Part shown: piece by piece, positions 60,038 to 64,000 of the stretch
Position numbering within the stretch: position 1 is the first letter of the stretch
How the letters are laid out: every line of letters starts with the position of its first letter
Assembly: GCF_000621165.1 (NCBI RefSeq)
Contig: NZ_JHZA01000012.1
Coordinates: 62,001-126,000 of the forward strand
Direction: 5' to 3'
DNA from: Enterovibrio calviensis DSM 14347
Lineage (GTDB): Bacteria > Pseudomonadota > Gammaproteobacteria > Enterobacterales > Vibrionaceae
Length of the DNA: 64,000 bases
Made by a program: the position numbers and the translations under genes
Notes under the pieces: generated by a model
What the model saw: the letters and a program-made list of their open reading frames with translations, nothing else
Databases searched by the model: none
Told to the model about the DNA's origin: nothing

Positions 60038-61339
60038 TTATCGTGAAGATTCATCCATCAAAATACGCGATAGGGTTTTCACGCCCATACCAGTCGCGCC
60101 CACGGCCCATTTATCACTGGCCCCTTTGCGGTAAGTACCAGAGCAGTCCAAGTGGACCCAACCGTTTTTATAGTCATCAACAAAGTACGAAAGGAAGGCT
60201 GCCGCCGTGCTCGCACCCGGTGAGTATTGGCCTGCACCCACGTTAGCCAGATCAGCAAAGCTTGATGGCAGCATGTTGCGATGGAAATCCGCGACTGGCA
60301 ATTGCCACATGCCTTCGTTCTCTGCGTTCGCCGCGACAAGGCAACGCTCAGCCAAAGACTGATCAAAGCTAAACAGTGCATGATAATCGTTGCCTAACGC
60401 CATTTTCGCTGAGCCTGTGAGGGTGGCACAATCGATTGTCAAAGTCGGGTTAAACTTATTGGCGTAAAGCAGACCATCAGCCAAAACAAGACGCCCTTCT
60501 GCATCCGAGTTGAGCACTTCTACCGTCACACCGTTCTTGTAGGTGATGATGTCGCCCAGCTTATAAGCGTTGCTGGAAATCATGTTCTCTGCACAACATA
60601 AAATCAGTTTTACACGCTTGTTCAAGCCTTGAGCAATCGCAAGACCTAAACCGCCCGTTGCCATGGCTGCGCCGCCCATGTCTGCCTTCATGGCATCCAT
60701 GAAACTTGATTGCTTAATGCTGTAACCGCCTGAGTCGAAGGTAATCCCTTTGCCTACGATACAAGCAAATACTTCGGCATCGGCATCGCCCGTTGGGTTG
60801 TAGTCCAGTTGAAGCATGGCAGGTTTACGCGCGGAGCCACGGCCAACGGTGTGAACACCTACCCAACCGTGTTCAAGCAAATCCGCACCAGAAACGATTT
60901 TGTAAGTCACGTGCTCAGGGCTAGGCGCTTGTGATTTAATGAACTCGCCAGCACGAACTGCTAATTGCTGAGGGCCGACTTCTTCTGCGGTTTCATTGAT
61001 GATCTGGCAAACCCAGTCAATCGCGGTGATACGATCATTGAGGGCTTTCTGTGATGAGGATTCAAGCTCAGGTGTTTCAAACTCGACACCCGCTTTAGGA
61101 CCACGTATCCCTTGATAGAATGCCCAAGCAGTTTCAAGGTCCCAGTTGTTACCCACCAAGCTGACTTTACGAATGCCTTGCATTTCAAGCTTACGCGCAG
61201 CTTGTTGAACGGGAGAAAGGGTATCCTCCCCTACCGCGTGGACGACCGCACCATCTTGACCAAAAGACACAACAGCATTATTTCCCCAAACCTCTGCCGC
61301 TGACTCGGTAGATAACGCAATACGCATTTTTTCTGTCAT
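60038..61339 (-). CDS. pepB: Peptidase B (M17 leucyl aminopeptidase family)
   Basis: Metal-dependent aminopeptidase. I chose the ATG at 61339 (433 residues) because AAGGAG lies six bases upstream; the open frame extends to 61357. The C-terminal catalytic domain has [25 protein letters not shown] and [14 protein letters not shown], the M17 metal-binding and catalytic segments. The N-terminal domain is family-typical of PepB rather than PepA. It lies between iscX and ndk, as in vibrios and enterics; copy B of the palindromic repeat lies just upstream. Confidence 0.96.
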   Translation of the reverse strand: MTEKMRIALSTESAAEVWGNNAVVSFGQDGAVVHAVGEDTLSPVQQAARKLEMQGIRKVSLVGNNWDLETAWAFYQGIRGPKAGVEFETPELESSSQKALNDRITAIDWVCQIINETAEEVGPQQLAVRAGEFIKSQAPSPEHVTYKIVSGADLLEHGWVGVHTVGRGSARKPAMLQLDYNPTGDADAEVFACIVGKGITFDSGGYSIKQSSFMDAMKADMGGAAMATGGLGLAIAQGLNKRVKLILCCAENMISSNAYKLGDIITYKNGVTVEVLNSDAEGRLVLADGLLYANKFNPTLTIDCATLTGSAKMALGNDYHALFSFDQSLAERCLVAANAENEGMWQLPVADFHRNMLPSSFADLANVGAGQYSPGASTAAAFLSYFVDDYKNGWVHLDCSGTYRKGASDKWAVGATGMGVKTLSRILMDESSR

Positions 61340-61410
61340 GCTGAACTCCTTTTTCAACTCGCCTTGCCAATCTCGGGCAACACGTAATGTTATTCTCGAC
61401 TGATTTTAGT

Positions 61411-61655
61411 TATACACCCAAACGACCTGAAGATGCTCACATTCAGAGATCGTCAATGCGTTCAATTCGTGGCGAATTTTACGAGGAATAGTCGTTCTAT
61501 TCCCGTGGAATTTAACGAAGAAGTGGACGAGTTGACTGACGCAGTGCTCTTTGTTGTCACTTTTTGATGGAGATGACTACACCTGTAAAGGGACGTCGCG
61601 ATCACAATGCCAGTCAAACCCGCTGAATCCTGCATCTTCAGGTTGTCTGGGTATA
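61411..61655. repeat. 245-bp palindromic MITE-like element, copy B
   Basis: Left end TATACACCCAAACGACCTGA (61411-61430) and right end, read on the other strand, TATACCCAGACAACCTGAAG (ends 61655). Its reverse complement aligns over its full length with copy A, roughly 80% identical by eye, without the 22-bp segment that copy A carries. Shared internal words include CAGTCAACTCG, CCACTTC and ATTCCTC-type stretches. It sits in the pepB-iscX gap, about 70 bp upstream of pepB. Confidence 0.9.
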
Positions 61656-61693
61656 GAGTACGCCATATATGTGACGTTTTATCAGATAAAACA

Positions 61694-61713
61694 AAGCGGG
61701 CATCCGCCCGCTT
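61694..61713 (-). terminator. Terminator downstream of iscX
   Basis: AAGCGGGC (61694-61701), loop ATCC, GCCCGCTT (61706-61713), with TGTTTTATC following on the minus strand. A second small hairpin, ATTCCGC/GCGGAAT (61738-61744/61753-61759), precedes it. Together they end the isc transcript. Confidence 0.85.
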
Positions 61714-61768
61714 CAATATGATCAATGTGCCTTCAATATTCCGCTAACACAAGCGGAATAACCAAAGA

Positions 61769-61969
61769 TTAATCCATTTCATCCATCCAACACAGGATGA
61801 TCGCCTCTAGGATTTTCTCGTTAGAGTGATTAGGATCATCGGAGAAATCTTCCAGCTCCATCACCCAACGATGCAGATCCGTAAATCGTACCGTTTTAGG
61901 GTCAGTATCTGGAAATTTTTCAACAAGCTCTATCGCGATATCGCGAGTATCAATCCATTTTAAGCTCAT
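61769..61969 (-). CDS. iscX: Fe-S cluster assembly protein IscX
   Basis: Small acidic protein (66 residues) that binds IscS and iron and tunes Fe-S cluster assembly. The sequence begins [20 protein letters not shown] and contains the family [20 protein letters not shown] segment and a DEMD acidic end. It is the last gene of the isc-hscA-fdx run, 22 bp after fdx. Confidence 0.96.
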   Translation of the reverse strand: MSLKWIDTRDIAIELVEKFPDTDPKTVRFTDLHRWVMELEDFSDDPNHSNEKILEAIILCWMDEMD

Positions 61970-61991
61970 AGCCCCGGCTCCCTATTTTGAA

Positions 61992-62330
61992 TTAATGGTT
62001 CTCAGACGCGTGATTCAAGGTGTAACGAGGAACTTCCACAACCAAGTCTTGTTGCGCGACTTTCGCTTGGCAACCTAAACGAGATTCAGGCTCTAGTCCC
62101 CACGCTTTATCCAACATGTCGTCTTCAAGTTCATCGCTTTCGTTCAATGAATCAAAGCCTTCACGAATGATCACGTGACAAGTTGTACACGCACAAGATT
62201 TTTCACACGCATGTTCAATTGCAATGCCGTTGCGAAGTGCAACGTCTAATACTGTTTCTCCGGCTTCTGCTTCCAGAACTGCGCCTTCAGGGCAAAGGTC
62301 TTGGTGTGGCAGAACAACAATCTTTGGCAT
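61992..62330 (-). CDS. fdx: [2Fe-2S] ferredoxin of the isc system
   Basis: Adrenodoxin-like ferredoxin that supplies electrons for Fe-S cluster building. The 112 residues hold cluster ligands Cys42, Cys48 and Cys51 (HACEKSCACTTCHV) and Cys87 (RLGCQAKV), the same numbers as E. coli Fdx. It starts 2 bp after hscA and precedes iscX. Confidence 0.97.
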   Translation of the reverse strand: MPKIVVLPHQDLCPEGAVLEAEAGETVLDVALRNGIAIEHACEKSCACTTCHVIIREGFDSLNESDELEDDMLDKAWGLEPESRLGCQAKVAQQDLVVEVPRYTLNHASENH

Positions 62331-62332
62331 GT

Positions 62333-64000
62333 TTAAACCTCGTCAATGGAATGGCCAGCCAGCGCTTCGCGGATGGATTTATCCATTCGACGCGATGCAA
62401 ATTCCTGGCTCGCTTTATCTGTATCTTTAATACCTTGATCAATCGCTGCGGCGTTATCACCATTACGCAGCGCGATAAGCGCTTCAATGGCAACGACCAA
62501 GGTTTTTTGTTCTTCATCATTCAACAATGTGTCAGCATCAGACTGCATAGCAACGAGCAGCCCTTCAATCACTCGATCTGCTTCGACACGTTGTTCCGCC
62601 AAATAGCGGGCATCTTTGTCTTCTTGCGCGTGAGTGAACGATGATTTGATCATGTCCATCACTTCGTCGTCACTCAGGCCATAAGAAGGCTTCACTTGGA
62701 TCGAAGACTGCACCTCAGTGCTTTTCTCCATCGCCGTGACAGACAACAAGCCATCCGCATCAACTTGATAGGTCACACGCACATGCGCAGCACCTGCCGT
62801 CATCGGCGGAATACCTTTCAAGGTGAAGTTGGCTAGCGATCGGCAATCATCAACCATCTCACGCTCGCCTTGCACCACGTGAACCTTCATGCCGGTTTGG
62901 CCGTCTTTGAAGGTGGTAAATTCTTGAGCGCGAGCGACAGGAATGGTGGTATTACGTGGAATGATTTTTTCAACCAAACCGCCCATGGTCTCAATGCCGA
63001 GCGATAATGGGATAACGTCCAGCAACAGCATCTCACCATCTGGCTTGTTGCCGACCAAAATATCAGCTTGCGTTGCAGCGCCCATGGCAACCACTTTGTC
63101 AGGGTCAATGCTGGTCAACGGTGTGCGGTTGAAGAACTCGCCCACTTTCTCGCGAACCAAAGGTACACGTGTTGAACCGCCTACCATGACTACTTCCAAC
63201 ACTTCTTCTGCGCTGACGCCCGCATCTTTCATTGCACGGCGACAAGAAAGTAGGGTTTTCTTCACCAACGCGCCAATCAAATCATCGAACTGCGCGCGGG
63301 TGATTGAGCCACTCCAGCCCAGTACTGAAATGTCAGCACTGTCATTACCGCTCAAAGACACTTTGGTCGCGGTTGCAGCATTAAGCAGACGGCGACGGTC
63401 ATCGCCAGACAAAGTCTCAAAGCCTGCTTGTTCAGCAATCCAATCTGCCACTAAGTGATCGAAATCATCACCACCAAGTGCAGAATCACCGCCCGTCGCC
63501 AATACTTCGAACACGCCTTTCGACAAGCGAAGGATAGAAATATCAAACGTACCACCACCCAAGTCATAGACGGCAATGACGCCTTCTTGACCTGAATCCA
63601 AGCCGTAAGCAATGGCAGCCGCGGTCGGTTCATTCAACAAGCGAAGCACATTAAGGCCAGCGAGTTTGGCTGCATCCTTGGTACCAGCACGCTGCGCATC
63701 ATCAAAGTAGGCAGGCACAGTGATCACCACGCCTTCTAGCTCACCACCTAACGCAGCTTCTGCACGCGCATTCACCGTACGCAATATGTCAGCAGACACT
63801 TCAATAGGGTTTTTGGTGCCTAAACGCGTTGCAATCAAAGGCAACCCATTTTCAGAGGCGGACAACTGGTAAGGAAGGTGCGGATAACGCGATTGAACGT
63901 CAGACAATGAACGTCCCATCATACGCTTGATAGAAATTACGGTGTTGGCACTGTCCGTTTCAGACATTGCCTGCGCTTCGTAGCCGACGCTCACTGCGTC
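62333..64000 (-). CDS. hscA: Fe-S assembly chaperone HscA (3' part; 5' end outside window)
   Basis: Hsp70-type chaperone dedicated to the IscU scaffold. The frame is open to the right edge, where it codes [20 protein letters not shown], so about 55-60 N-terminal residues, including the first ATP-binding loop, lie outside. The rest is complete: [65 protein letters not shown], and the substrate-binding domain to the GHSIDEV C-terminus as in E. coli HscA. hscB and iscSUA are expected just beyond. Confidence 0.97.
   Translation of the reverse strand, partial: DAVSVGYEAQAMSETDSANTVISIKRMMGRSLSDVQSRYPHLPYQLSASENGLPLIATRLGTKNPIEVSADILRTVNARAEAALGGELEGVVITVPAYFDDAQRAGTKDAAKLAGLNVLRLLNEPTAAAIAYGLDSGQEGVIAVYDLGGGTFDISILRLSKGVFEVLATGGDSALGGDDFDHLVADWIAEQAGFETLSGDDRRRLLNAATATKVSLSGNDSADISVLGWSGSITRAQFDDLIGALVKKTLLSCRRAMKDAGVSAEEVLEVVMVGGSTRVPLVREKVGEFFNRTPLTSIDPDKVVAMGAATQADILVGNKPDGEMLLLDVIPLSLGIETMGGLVEKIIPRNTTIPVARAQEFTTFKDGQTGMKVHVVQGEREMVDDCRSLANFTLKGIPPMTAGAAHVRVTYQVDADGLLSVTAMEKSTEVQSSIQVKPSYGLSDDEVMDMIKSSFTHAQEDKDARYLAEQRVEADRVIEGLLVAMQSDADTLLNDEEQKTLVVAIEALIALRNGDNAAAIDQGIKDTDKASQEFASRRMDKSIREALAGHSIDEV

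Overview
The window is a gene-dense stretch of chromosome from a gammaproteobacterium of the family Vibrionaceae (Vibrio, Grimontia or Enterovibrio-like; I cannot fix the genus). The evidence is the Na+-translocating NADH:quinone reductase operon beside bolA, the sodium-driven flagellar stator genes pomA/pomB, an OmpK/Tsx-like outer membrane channel, and gene orders known from vibrios and enterics (yajG-ampG, panE-yajL-thiI, xseB-ispA-dxs, ribD-ribE-ribBX-ribH-nusB-thiL-pgpA, rlmN-pilW-rodZ-ispG-hisS-yfgM-bamB-der, hscA-fdx-iscX). I see no prophage, transposase gene, CRISPR array, integron, rRNA or tRNA.

Layout. 1-3454 (minus): nqrA-B-C and the first codons of nqrD. 3954-9542: bolA (minus), then rlmG, yajG, ppiA, a small unknown gene, ampG and ompK (plus). 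9651-14521: panE-yajL (plus) facing thiI and pomAB (minus). 14873-21092: the isoprenoid cluster xseB-ispA-dxs, then a large PAS/GGDEF/EAL c-di-GMP protein. 21152-28647 (minus): glyA, then nrdR-ribD-ribE-ribBX-ribH-nusB and thiL-pgpA. 29133-37547: yitT-type membrane protein, glnB, a GNAT acetyltransferase, purL, mltF, a 53-residue basic protein gene and tadA. 37552-44283: a LysR regulator divergent from a formaldehyde detoxification pair (frmA, fghA), followed by two tandem AbgT-family transporters. 44663-51747: guaB and guaA, xseA, yfgJ and der. 51836-64000 (minus): bamB, yfgM, hisS, ispG, rodZ, pilW, rlmN, ndk, pepB, iscX, fdx and hscA (cut by the window end).

How the genes fit together. Several genes belong to purine and one-carbon metabolism (glyA, purL, guaB/guaA), and PurR-type palindromes with a CAAACGTTTG-like core lie in front of glyA, purL and guaB (two copies). 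A further LacI-family palindrome lies before the nucleoside-channel-like ompK. The rib genes make riboflavin, but the bifunctional-looking ribBA gene has lost the zinc cysteines of its GTP cyclohydrolase II half, so a separate ribA must exist elsewhere. ispA, dxs and ispG belong to the MEP isoprenoid route.

The least explained DNA consists of two inverted copies of a 245-267 bp palindromic, MITE-like element (59036-59302 and 61411-61655) plus a possible remnant end at 14636; a gene-free 560-bp stretch (49642-50202) with seven GATC sites in 77 bp and nested inverted repeats; a 9-bp G tract inside pomB; and an overlooked small gene at 36850-37011.
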